Notes: generated by a model not told the origin, from the letters alone. A DNA stretch of 5,965 nt from JAJRXK01 sp964593155 (GCA_964593155.1 CAZQHE010000193.1:1-5965), one strand, 5' to 3'. Counted from the first letter of the stretch, positions 1 to 5,965 are shown. Numbers and translations: made by a program.

Positions 1-61
1 CGCGGAAGAGCGTCGCCTCGCTGTGCAGGATCGGCGGCGTCGAGAGCGGGCGGATCCGGCC
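1..61. other. Sequence after the mqnA stop; no gene start recognised
   Basis: No ATG, GTG or TTG is found on the minus strand here, so no downstream gene can be started with a usual codon. The bases in phase with mqnA third codon positions are all G or C (20 of 20), against 14 and 13 of 20 for the other two phases, which resembles coding DNA. It could be the beginning of a gene with a rare start codon, a C-terminal extension lost to the TGA, or chance in a very short stretch. Confidence 0.3.
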
Positions 62-877
62 TCAGGCCTCGGCGACGGCCACCTCGCGGGGGTGTTCGAT
101 CACGCCGTGGCGGGCCCCCAGCTCGGCGAAGCGTCGCAGGCCGGCCAGCTCGGCCGCTCCCAGGTCGAACTGCACGAACTCGCGCCAGTAGCTGGTGATC
201 CGGCGCACGTCCCAGCCGCTGGTCGTCGACTCGCGGCGGGCCAGGCGCTCGAGGTCGCCACGGCCGCGCTCGGCCGCACGGTGCAGCGCCGTCACCAGAC
301 GGCGACGGTCGTCGGCCCGTTCCGGGCGGCCGAGTTCGTCGCTGAACACCCAGGCGGCGAAGACGAAGGGCAGGCCCGTGAGATCGTTCCAGACCTGGCC
401 GAGGTCGTGGACGTACAGGTCGGTGCCGCCGATCTCGTCGGCCCGGTCGCCGATCACCAGGGCGGTGGGCGCGCGGTCGAAGAGCGACTCGCGGCGGGGC
501 TCGAACTCCTCGAGTTCCGGGGTGATCCCGTGCAACTCGGCGAGCAGGATGCGCAGCAGCGCCACGCTGGTGCGCGAGCCGCGGTCGACGCTCACGCGCT
601 CGACCTCGCGCAGGGGCACGCGGCTGAACACCTTCACGGTGCGGACGGTGCCGTGGGCTCCGATGCACAGACCGGGGACCATGGAGCTACCGACACCGCG
701 CAGGTACTCGGCAGCGGGAATCAGGCCGACGTCGATGTCACCGGCGGCGAGCGAGCGCGCCAGGCGCGACGGCAGGTCGCGGCTCACCTCGATCCCGCGG
801 TCGTCGTCCAGGCCCTCGATCAGCGGAACGGTGTTCAGGAAGCCCACGGCGCCCACGCGCAGAGGCCGCGACTTCAC
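62..877 (-). CDS. mqnA: MqnA, chorismate dehydratase (menaquinone, futalosine pathway)
   Basis: MqnA dehydrates chorismate to 3-[(1-carboxyvinyl)oxy]benzoate in the cytoplasm, the first committed step of the futalosine route to menaquinone. The 271 residues are a normal family length, and the protein has the periplasmic-binding-protein-like fold of the family. Visible family signatures are VGAVGFLNTVPL at 8-19 (N15 is the conserved Asn of the LNT motif, implicated in catalysis), LAAGDIDVGLIPAAEYLR at 43-60, GTVRTVKVFSRVPL at 76-89, DRGSRTSVALLRILL at 98-112, VIGDRA at 141-146, and DLGQVWNDLTGLPFVFAAW at 158-176. The start is a GTG overlapping the stop of the MqnE-like gene by 4 nt, with GGAGGAG 5 nt upstream. 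Longer reading into the upstream gene is in the wrong frame for real protein. The gene is last in the visible operon. All key signatures are intact, so it should be active, unlike its upstream neighbour. Confidence 0.96.
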   Translation of the reverse strand: MKSRPLRVGAVGFLNTVPLIEGLDDDRGIEVSRDLPSRLARSLAAGDIDVGLIPAAEYLRGVGSSMVPGLCIGAHGTVRTVKVFSRVPLREVERVSVDRGSRTSVALLRILLAELHGITPELEEFEPRRESLFDRAPTALVIGDRADEIGGTDLYVHDLGQVWNDLTGLPFVFAAWVFSDELGRPERADDRRRLVTALHRAAERGRGDLERLARRESTTSGWDVRRITSYWREFVQFDLGAAELAGLRRFAELGARHGVIEHPREVAVAEA

Positions 878-1950
878 GCCGGCTCCTCCGGGACGTCGAG
901 CAGCGCGGTCAGGTCCTCGGTGTCGAACAGACCGTTCCGGACCCGGGCGGTGAATCCCGCCTCCTCGAGCCAGGCGCGCATCTCGCGCAGCGACAGGTCG
1001 CCGGCCTCGGTGTCGGCCTTGCGATCGCGCGTGCCCAGGAACAGGTGCCCGATCAGGTCGTCCACTCCACACAGCAGTGACGAGTGGGCCGTCTTCAGAT
1101 CGCTGCGTTCGTAGCGCAGGCTCAGGTGTTCGACGCCGGGCAGGCCCAGGCGGCAGGCCGCGAGCACCCGCAGGTCGAAGCTCGCGTGCGTGAGCGCGTG
1201 GTCGTCGTCGCCCGCCGGACCCGGCCCGATCACGCAGGGACTCACCGACAGGAACACGCCGGTGTCGGCCTGCACGGCGTTGATGGCGTCGATCTGCGCG
1301 AGCACCGCGTCGAGGTCGTGGTCGGGCCCGAACAGCACCGTGGCGTGGCCGCGCAGACCGGCGTTGGCCGCGGTGTGCCAGAACGAGGTCCAACGCGCGG
1401 TCGGGTCGATCCCACGGGCGGGGTGGTTGCGCGGATCGATGCCGTCGCTCACCACCCGCATGCCCTGCTCCACCCAGGCGGCCAGGTCGTGGTCGAGCCC
1501 GGCCTCGATCCAGGTGTCGGTGGTGCCCAGCTGAACCGTGGGCAGCATCTCGTCGCCTCCGTCGGGAGGCGGGGCCGGCAGCAGACGCCAGATCGAACGG
1601 ACCTCGTCGGCCGAAGCCCCCTCCGGCACCAGGACCAGCAGATCGGTCACCGTGTCGTGGACGTCGTCGAGCGAGCGGGCGAAGCCGCCGTCGCCGGCCC
1701 GGATGCCCGTGAGCGGGCACCGGGTGTACGCCTTCCGCGGATCGAAGGGCTCGACCACGGCCACCGTGGTGGTCCGATCGTGCCGATCCCGGCGGGCCGC
1801 GTCGGCGGCCCCGGTGATGTCGTGAACATTCGGACGGTCGAGCAGCGCGCGCAGCTCGTCCCGATCGGGATGACGGTCCAAGGTGGGCTCCAAGGGGCGT
1901 TCCGGAAGAGCGTGGGCTGACCGGAAAAGGTAGGCGCGGCCGGTTCCCAC
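874..1950 (-). CDS. MqnE-like protein with a degenerate radical SAM motif, probable pseudoenzyme
   Basis: The family resemblance is to aminofutalosine synthase (MqnE), a radical SAM enzyme that joins the MqnA product to SAM. By remembered family pattern these parts match MqnE: LRALL...AADAARR (34-54), the motif region near 66-95, GLRGHATVLFG (198-208; family GLRSNATMLYG-like), the helix INAVQADTGVF (223-233; family ELQDETGGF-like), DLKTA (284-288), DDLIG (297-301; family DDLDG-like), and a closing LSLREMRAWLEEAG. The cluster motif CxxxCxxC instead reads A74-Y-T-R-C78-P-L-T81, leaving only the middle Cys. The Gly-rich SAM segment is SDG (168-170) where the family has GGG. Homology continues on both sides, so a frameshift does not explain the loss. 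Radical chemistry is therefore unlikely, and a structural, regulatory or partner role is inferred. Its stop overlaps the mqnA start by 4 nt. The listed start is the first possible, a GTG with a poor ribosome site. A TTG at 1881 with GGAG 6 nt upstream would give 335 residues and is a credible alternative. Confidence 0.85.
   Translation of the reverse strand: MGTGRAYLFRSAHALPERPLEPTLDRHPDRDELRALLDRPNVHDITGAADAARRDRHDRTTTVAVVEPFDPRKAYTRCPLTGIRAGDGGFARSLDDVHDTVTDLLVLVPEGASADEVRSIWRLLPAPPPDGGDEMLPTVQLGTTDTWIEAGLDHDLAAWVEQGMRVVSDGIDPRNHPARGIDPTARWTSFWHTAANAGLRGHATVLFGPDHDLDAVLAQIDAINAVQADTGVFLSVSPCVIGPGPAGDDDHALTHASFDLRVLAACRLGLPGVEHLSLRYERSDLKTAHSSLLCGVDDLIGHLFLGTRDRKADTEAGDLSLREMRAWLEEAGFTARVRNGLFDTEDLTALLDVPEEPA
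883..889 (-). promoter_or_regulatory. Strong ribosome binding site for mqnA, inside the upstream gene
   Basis: GGAGGAG on the minus strand lies 5 nt before the GTG at 877. It is embedded in the last codons of the MqnE-like gene, whose TGA overlaps the GTG as GTGA. This fixes the mqnA start and indicates translational coupling. Confidence 0.85.
1888..1891 (-). promoter_or_regulatory. Possible ribosome binding site for an alternative TTG start of the MqnE-like gene
   Basis: On the minus strand GGAG lies 6 nt before a TTG codon at 1881, in frame with the MqnE-like protein (codon 24 of the long version). The upstream GTG at 1950 has only a GGTGGTGGC stretch before it. The family-like N-terminal helix (ELRALL) begins after the TTG, so both starts remain open. 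Confidence 0.4.
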
Positions 1951-1969
1951 GCCACCACCGCGGCGCGGC

Positions 1970-2821
1970 TCAGACCAGGTACAGCTCCAGCAGCGTCGAC
2001 CCCAGCAGGACCATGCCGATCCAGCTGTTGACCTCGAAGAACGCCCGGTCGATCCGGCTCAGGTCGTCGCCGCGGACCAGCCAGTGCTCGTACCCCAGCA
2101 GCGCCGCGGTGACCACCACGCCGGCGAGCGCCACCGCCCCCAGATCCACCGAGACGAAGGCCCAGGCCCAGGCCGCCACGGCCAGCACGTGCAACCCGCG
2201 GGCGACCCAGCGCGCGTTCCGCGGTCCGATCGCCGCCGGAATCGAGCGGAGACCGGCGCGGCGGTCGAAGTCGACGTCCTGGCACGCGTAGAGCACGTCG
2301 AAGCCGGCCACCCAGCACAGCACCGCGAAGGCCAGGATCACGGGGAAGGCCGCGAACTCACCCCGCACGGCCAGCCAGGCCCCGATCGGCGCCACACCCA
2401 GCGCCAGTCCCAGGAAGAGATGGCTGAGGGCCGTGAAGCGCTTGGTCAGCGAGTAGAACCACACGACGACCAGCGCCACCGGCGACAGCGCGAAGCACAG
2501 CGGATTGAGCATGAAGGCGGCCAGGACGAACAGCGCCGCCGTGGCCAGCGTGAACACGAGCACCGCCGTGCGGCTCAGCGCGCCGCTCGGGATCTCGCGG
2601 GTGGCCGTCCGCGGGTTCGCCGCGTCGATGCGGGCATCGACCAGACGGTTGAAGGCCATGGCCGTCGAGCGCGCGCCGACCATCGCCACCAGGATCCAGC
2701 CCAGCGTGCTCCAGGCCGGCACCCCGTCGCTGGCCACCAGCAGCGACACCAACGCGAAGGGGAGCGCGAACACGGTGTGCTCCCACTTGATCATCCGCAG
2801 GATCAGCAGCAGGGGACGCAT
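1970..2821 (-). CDS. mqnP: MqnP, UbiA-family polyprenyltransferase of the futalosine menaquinone pathway
   Basis: This integral membrane enzyme attaches a polyprenyl chain to the naphthoate ring made by the futalosine pathway, a late step of menaquinone synthesis. The 283-residue length is normal for UbiA-family proteins, and the protein is almost continuously hydrophobic, with roughly eight or nine membrane segments. The first Asp-rich motif is NRLVDARID at 58-66, followed by NPRTATREIPSG. This NRxxDxxxD form is typical of MqnP-type UbiA proteins rather than the NDxxD form of classical UbiA/MenA. The second motif is DVLYACQDVDFD at 175-186, followed by GLRSIPA. These Asp clusters bind the prenyl diphosphate through Mg2+. 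A conserved FFEVN stretch lies near the C-terminus (261-265). The start is the ATG with GGGAG just upstream. The stop is 19 nt before the next gene's upstream-most start, so the three menaquinone genes probably form one transcript. A 4-hydroxybenzoate (UbiA) role is the alternative, but the motifs and the mqnA neighbour argue for MqnP. Confidence 0.92.
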   Translation of the reverse strand: MRPLLLILRMIKWEHTVFALPFALVSLLVASDGVPAWSTLGWILVAMVGARSTAMAFNRLVDARIDAANPRTATREIPSGALSRTAVLVFTLATAALFVLAAFMLNPLCFALSPVALVVVWFYSLTKRFTALSHLFLGLALGVAPIGAWLAVRGEFAAFPVILAFAVLCWVAGFDVLYACQDVDFDRRAGLRSIPAAIGPRNARWVARGLHVLAVAAWAWAFVSVDLGAVALAGVVVTAALLGYEHWLVRGDDLSRIDRAFFEVNSWIGMVLLGSTLLELYLV

Positions 2822-2825
2822 GGAT

Positions 2826-2830
2826 CTCCC
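2826..2830 (-). promoter_or_regulatory. Ribosome binding site for mqnP
   Basis: On the minus strand GGGAG lies 4 nt before the ATG at 2821. This supports that ATG over the in-frame GTG at 2899. The GTG would add 26 residues read from the 14-bp repeat array and rich in Arg, Pro and Gly, which is unlike a UbiA-family N-terminus. Confidence 0.65.
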
Positions 2831-2866
2831 GGTGGGGTGGACACGGCCACGGTCCGCGGGTCGGCG

Positions 2867-2908
2867 GCCACGGGCTGCCGGCCACGGGCTGCCGACCACG
2901 GCCTGCGA
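2867..2908. repeat. 14-bp tandem repeat, three units, upstream of mqnP
   Basis: Units at 2867-2880 and 2881-2894 are identical (gccacgggctgccg). A third unit at 2895-2908 matches at 10 of 14 positions, and the 14 bp on the other side (2853-2866) match at 9 of 14, which may be a decayed copy. The array sits in the gap between the signalling gene and mqnP, 46 bp before the mqnP start codon. It would lie in the mqnP leader if transcription starts upstream of it. No function is evident. Confidence 0.75.
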
Positions 2909-2940
2909 GCCGGCGGCCGACGAGAACAGATAATCCCGTC

Positions 2941-2954
2941 GGGCGCGTTCGCCC
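2941..2954 (-). terminator. Weak hairpin just after the signalling gene, possible terminator
   Basis: A 5-bp GC stem (GGGCG/CGCCC) with a 4-nt loop begins 11 nt downstream of the signalling gene's stop codon on the minus strand. The following bases (GACGGGATTATCTG) do not form a clean U-tract, so an efficient intrinsic terminator is doubtful. In DNA this GC-rich, such short stems also arise by chance. Confidence 0.2.
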
Positions 2955-2965
2955 AGCCCCGCCGG

Positions 2966-5965
2966 TCAGTTCGCCAGGATGGAATCGCGCGGGCGGCCCA
3001 GGAGGTAGCCCTGCCCGTACGGGACGCCCATGTCCAGCAACAGATCGCGGTCGGCCTCGGTCTCGATTCCCTCGGCCACGATGTCGGCGTCGATCCCCTG
3101 GATGACCTTCACCAGGCGCTGGAGCGTGCGCCTCTGGGCGGTGTCGGTGGCTGCACCGTTCACCACGCTCTTGTCGAGCTTCACGGTGTCGGGCTCGAGC
3201 AGGAGCAACGACTCGAGCGAGCTACGGCCGAAGCCCACGTCGTCGAGGGCGATGCGCGCGCCCTCACGGCGCAGTTCCTCGACGTGCGGGCGCAGGTAGT
3301 TCGGATCGCCGATGAACTGCTGCTCGCTGATCTCCACGCAGAAGTGCTGCAGCAGATCGGGCTCGCCGAACACCGCCAGCAGCCGCGCCGCCGGCGTGTC
3401 GAGGATGGTGGTCGGGAACAGGTTCAGGTGGAAGCGCCCGCGGTCGAGGTACTCGCGCGCCCACTGCACGTTGCGCTTCACGCAGTGCAGGTCGACCGAG
3501 GTGAGGATGTTGTTCTCCGACGACAGCTGGAAGATGTCGTCGGGACTCTCCAGCGCCCCGCCCGGACCGCGCGTGAGCAGCTCGAAGCCGGTGATGCCGC
3601 CGTTGCGCAGGTCGAAGATCGGCTGGACGAAGGTCCGGAAGCCGCGACCGGTCTCGAGCACGCTCATCAGCTCCTCGCGGGGGTCGTCCGACACTTCGGT
3701 CTCGCCGTCGCGGGTCGACACGCGGTTCTTGCCGATGCTCTTGCTGTACTGCAGGGCGTGCTGGGTGTGGCTGATCACCTCCTCGATGCTGACCACGTCG
3801 GGAGGGACCCCGGCCACGCCCAGACTCCCGGTGACGGCGATGACGTCGCGGCCCGAAGTCAGCGGCGATTCGTGGATGGCCAGGCGCAGGCGCTCGGCCA
3901 ACTGCATGGCCTCGGCGAGACGGGTGTCGGGGAGCAGCACGAGGAACTCGTCGCCGCCGACGCGGCCCAGGGTGTCGCTCGGACGCAGCACGCGCCGCAG
4001 ACGCTTGGCGACCTCCTTGAGCACGACGTCGCCGGTGGCGTGGCCCAGGGAATCGTTCACGCGCTTGAAGTCGTCGCAGTCCACGAGGATCGCCGACAGC
4101 CACACGCCCAGACGCCGGCAACGCTCCAGCTCGGCGAAGAGGATCTTCTCGAGCCCGCGGCGATTGGGCAGCTGGGTCAGGTGGTCACAGTTGGCCTGTT
4201 GTTCGAGGTGGCGCGTCAGGTTCACCAGCTCGCGCTCGCTGCGCCGCAGCTCGGAGACGTCACGGAGCACGCACAGCGTCCCCTGGTCACCCACGGTGAG
4301 CAGGCGCGCTTCGATCGACTGCAGGGTCTCGCCGCGGTACTGGTCGAAGCCGATGGTCTGCAGCTCGTCGCTCTCGGCCGATCGCCGGGCGGCCTCCTCG
4401 ACCGCGCGGCGGGCCGGGCCCGAGAGGAAGGCCGCGAGCTCGCTGTCGTCGAGCGCGCGGGGCGGCTCGTCACGCCACGACGCAACGTCGCGCAGACGCA
4501 ACCAGGTTCCGTCGGGACTCAGCCACAGGAAGCGGTCGGGCAACGCATCGAGGAATCCGTGGAATCGGTCGACCGAGGCGCGCATGGCGTCGGTCACACG
4601 CTCGAGTTCGGTGACGTCGTTGAAGGTGAGCAGGACCCCGGCCGTCGCCCCGTCCTCGGTGCGATAGGGCAGAGCCCGCAGCAGGTACCATTCCCCCTGT
4701 TCGGTGCACACCCGCCGCGTCGAATCGTGGCCCGTCTCCAGGACCTCTTCGGCCACCCGTTCCAGCCGCACGTCGCGCAGGGCCAGGTGGTGCAACGGAC
4801 GCCCGACGTCCTGCTCGAGCAGGTGGATCACCTCGGCGGCGACGGGCGTGAACTTGCGCACGCACAGGGCCGCGTCGAGGAAGACGATCCCGATCTCCGA
4901 GCCCACGAAGAGGTTCTCGAGGTCGCGCGTGACCTCGCTCAGCTGCGCGATGCGCTCCTCGTGGTCGAGGTTCACCCGGAAGAGCTGGTCGTTCGTCGAG
5001 TGCAGCTCCTCGTTGGCGCTCTGGAGCTCCTCGTTGGTGACCATCAGTTCTTCGTTGGTCGCCCGGAGGGCCTCGTTCGAATGCTCGAGGTCCTGCACCG
5101 TGTGCTGCAAGTCGTCGCGCGCGCCGTGGAGCTCGACCTCGAGGTCGTGCACGCGGTGTTTCAGTTCGCGGTTGCCCGCCGCGTCGAGATCGATACGGCT
5201 GGCGAGCACGAGGAAGGTCTCGGTGGCCTCGCCGTCACCGGTCACCGGCACCACGCGTACGTCGACCTGCTCCACCGCTCCGCCGTGGTCGACGGCCACG
5301 GAACGACTGACGACCTCGCGCTCCGTACGCTGCGCCCGCGGCACCGACGCCATGATGGCCGCCCGGAAGTCACCCCGAGTCAGGGACGAGATCTCGTTGG
5401 TCACCGTTCCGCTCGGTACGCGCAGGGCCTGTCCCGGATCTCCGTACACGTGTTGGAGGTGCAGGCCCGCGTCGACCACCAGCGCGAAGAGGGACTCGCG
5501 TTCGACCAGCGACTGCGCGATCGCCGCGTGCTGGGCGACGGCCGAGGCCGACATCGGCCGTTGCGGTGTCTGCGTCGGCGGTCGCTCGTCCCGCTCGAGG
5601 ATCCGGTCGAGCGAACGCAACCGCGGCGGACGGCCCTCCGGGCCGACCCGGCGGAACAGCCGCATGTCCGGATCCACGGATTCGAGCTGCTCGTCGATCG
5701 CCACCGGTGCCTCGCTGCTCCCGAGGAAGAGATACCCCTTCGGCTTCAGCGCGAAGTACAGCAACGACAGCACGTGCGCCTGCAGCTCGGGTCGCAGGTA
5801 GATCAGCAGGTTGCGACAACTGACCAGATCCATGCGCGTGAAGGGTGGATCCTGGGCCACGTCGTGCACGGCGAAGACGACCTTCTGGCGCAGTGGTCTC
5901 TTGATCTCGTATCCACCGCCACGCGGATCGAAGCAACGACGCAGGACCTCGGGGCGCATGCGCTG
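2966..5965 (-). CDS. CheR-PAS-GGDEF-EAL multidomain signalling protein, 5'-truncated by the window edge
   Basis: The frame is open to the right edge, so 999 residues and the stop are visible and the true start is outside. Numbering here takes the internal ATG at 5959 as residue 1. Residues 1-105 match the C-terminal half of CheR methyltransferases (DPPF at 37-40, SCRN at 47-50, then a KPKGYLFLG strand). Residues about 145-260 resemble the PAS-like segment that follows CheR in CheB/CheR fusions. A coiled coil at about 262-350 has five N-E-x-L heptads. PAS-like segments follow at about 352-455 and 460-573. The GGDEF domain (about 585-750) has D627, N635, GGDEF at 668-672 and an RxxD I-site at 659-662, so cyclic-di-GMP synthesis with product inhibition is predicted. 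The EAL domain (about 765-990) has E793 (motif ELL), N846, E876, D906/D907, K927, E963 and Q983, so phosphodiesterase activity is plausible. No membrane segment is seen, which suggests a cytoplasmic protein. Which activity dominates, and whether CheR still methylates anything, cannot be read from sequence. A CheB domain upstream is inferred from related fusions, not seen. Confidence 0.93.
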   Translation of the reverse strand, partial: QRMRPEVLRRCFDPRGGGYEIKRPLRQKVVFAVHDVAQDPPFTRMDLVSCRNLLIYLRPELQAHVLSLLYFALKPKGYLFLGSSEAPVAIDEQLESVDPDMRLFRRVGPEGRPPRLRSLDRILERDERPPTQTPQRPMSASAVAQHAAIAQSLVERESLFALVVDAGLHLQHVYGDPGQALRVPSGTVTNEISSLTRGDFRAAIMASVPRAQRTEREVVSRSVAVDHGGAVEQVDVRVVPVTGDGEATETFLVLASRIDLDAAGNRELKHRVHDLEVELHGARDDLQHTVQDLEHSNEALRATNEELMVTNEELQSANEELHSTNDQLFRVNLDHEERIAQLSEVTRDLENLFVGSEIGIVFLDAALCVRKFTPVAAEVIHLLEQDVGRPLHHLALRDVRLERVAEEVLETGHDSTRRVCTEQGEWYLLRALPYRTEDGATAGVLLTFNDVTELERVTDAMRASVDRFHGFLDALPDRFLWLSPDGTWLRLRDVASWRDEPPRALDDSELAAFLSGPARRAVEEAARRSAESDELQTIGFDQYRGETLQSIEARLLTVGDQGTLCVLRDVSELRRSERELVNLTRHLEQQANCDHLTQLPNRRGLEKILFAELERCRRLGVWLSAILVDCDDFKRVNDSLGHATGDVVLKEVAKRLRRVLRPSDTLGRVGGDEFLVLLPDTRLAEAMQLAERLRLAIHESPLTSGRDVIAVTGSLGVAGVPPDVVSIEEVISHTQHALQYSKSIGKNRVSTRDGETEVSDDPREELMSVLETGRGFRTFVQPIFDLRNGGITGFELLTRGPGGALESPDDIFQLSSENNILTSVDLHCVKRNVQWAREYLDRGRFHLNLFPTTILDTPAARLLAVFGEPDLLQHFCVEISEQQFIGDPNYLRPHVEELRREGARIALDDVGFGRSSLESLLLLEPDTVKLDKSVVNGAATDTAQRRTLQRLVKVIQGIDADIVAEGIETEADRDLLLDMGVPYGQGYLLGRPRDSILAN
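4970..5077 (-). other. Five-heptad N-E-x-L coiled-coil linker within the signalling protein
   Basis: Asparagines at residues 295, 302, 309, 316 and 323 (numbered from the ATG at 5959) are spaced exactly seven apart. Each is followed by E/D, a variable residue and Leu (NEAL, NEEL, NEEL, NEEL, NDQL), and N330 falls on the same spacing. The DNA shows the matching 21-bp imperfect periodicity. Coiled coils of this kind link the CheR and PAS parts of CheB/CheR fusion proteins. Here the segment would be a rigid signalling helix between the first PAS-like segment and the one starting near residue 352. Confidence 0.85.

Noticed and set aside
23..1114. Long plus-strand open frame antisense to mqnA and the MqnE-like gene
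   Set aside because: It lies opposite two genes with clear family signatures, its translation is rich in Ala, Gly, Arg, Val and Gln without recognisable motifs, and high GC makes such antisense frames common.
62..1720. 552-residue minus-strand open frame extending mqnA upstream
   Set aside because: Only the last 271 residues are MqnA. The first part is an Arg/Gly/Pro-rich out-of-frame reading of the MqnE-like gene, and the GTG at 877 has a strong ribosome site.
2822..2899. N-terminal extension of MqnP to a GTG at 2899
   Set aside because: The added 26 residues come from the tandem repeat array and do not resemble a UbiA N-terminus, while the ATG at 2821 has a good ribosome site and the next residues match the family start.
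2922..2940. Possible -10 element (TTATCT-like) on the minus strand upstream of mqnP
   Set aside because: It is the most AT-rich spot in the gap, but no matching -35 sequence is seen at the right spacing, so a promoter call is not supported.
3312..4667. 451-residue plus-strand open frame antisense to the GGDEF-EAL gene
   Set aside because: The translation is Ser/Arg-rich low-complexity sequence of the kind produced by reading the complement of GC-rich codons, and the opposite strand encodes intact GGDEF and EAL motifs.
4704..5801. 365-residue plus-strand open frame antisense to the PAS and coiled-coil region
   Set aside because: Ser/Arg/Thr-rich shadow of the coiled-coil and PAS coding sequence, with no family resemblance.
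1..5965. tRNA, rRNA, CRISPR array, insertion sequence or phage features
   Set aside because: No transposase-like protein, long inverted repeats, spaced direct repeats or tRNA-like cloverleaf segments were noticed; almost the whole window is filled by four minus-strand genes.

Overview
This is a GC-rich bacterial window in which every supported gene lies on the minus strand, so gene order runs from high to low coordinates. The base composition (roughly two-thirds or more G+C), the almost complete G/C preference at third codon positions, and a futalosine-type menaquinone locus fit a free-living bacterium from a lineage such as Deltaproteobacteria/Myxococcota, Gemmatimonadota, Krumholzibacteriota or a relative. 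The sequence alone does not allow a phylum call.

Region 1 (2966-5965) holds one very large, 5'-truncated signalling gene. What is visible is the C-terminal part of a CheR-type methyltransferase domain, a PAS-like segment, a five-heptad coiled coil with an N-E-x-L repeat, two further PAS-like segments, a GGDEF domain with an intact active site and I-site, and an EAL domain that keeps its catalytic residues. The missing N-terminus, beyond the right edge, probably carries the rest of CheR and perhaps a CheB domain.

Region 2 (2822-2965) is a short intergenic gap with a weak hairpin next to the signalling gene's stop codon. It also holds a 14-bp tandem repeat upstream of the next gene.

Region 3 (62-2821) is a compact three-gene menaquinone (futalosine pathway) operon: mqnP (UbiA-family prenyltransferase), then an MqnE-like protein, then mqnA (chorismate dehydratase). 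MqnA makes the first dedicated intermediate, MqnE would normally convert it to aminofutalosine by radical SAM chemistry, and MqnP attaches the polyprenyl tail late in the pathway. The middle protein follows the MqnE family along its length, but its iron-sulfur CxxxCxxC motif reads AxxxCxxT and its glycine-rich SAM-binding segment is also degraded. It therefore appears to be a radical-SAM pseudoenzyme kept in frame and translationally coupled to mqnA. This is the most unusual thing in the window.

Region 4 (1-61) lies after the mqnA stop. It has no recognisable gene start but shows codon-like G/C periodicity in the mqnA frame. The long plus-strand open frames across the window are antisense shadows typical of high-GC DNA.
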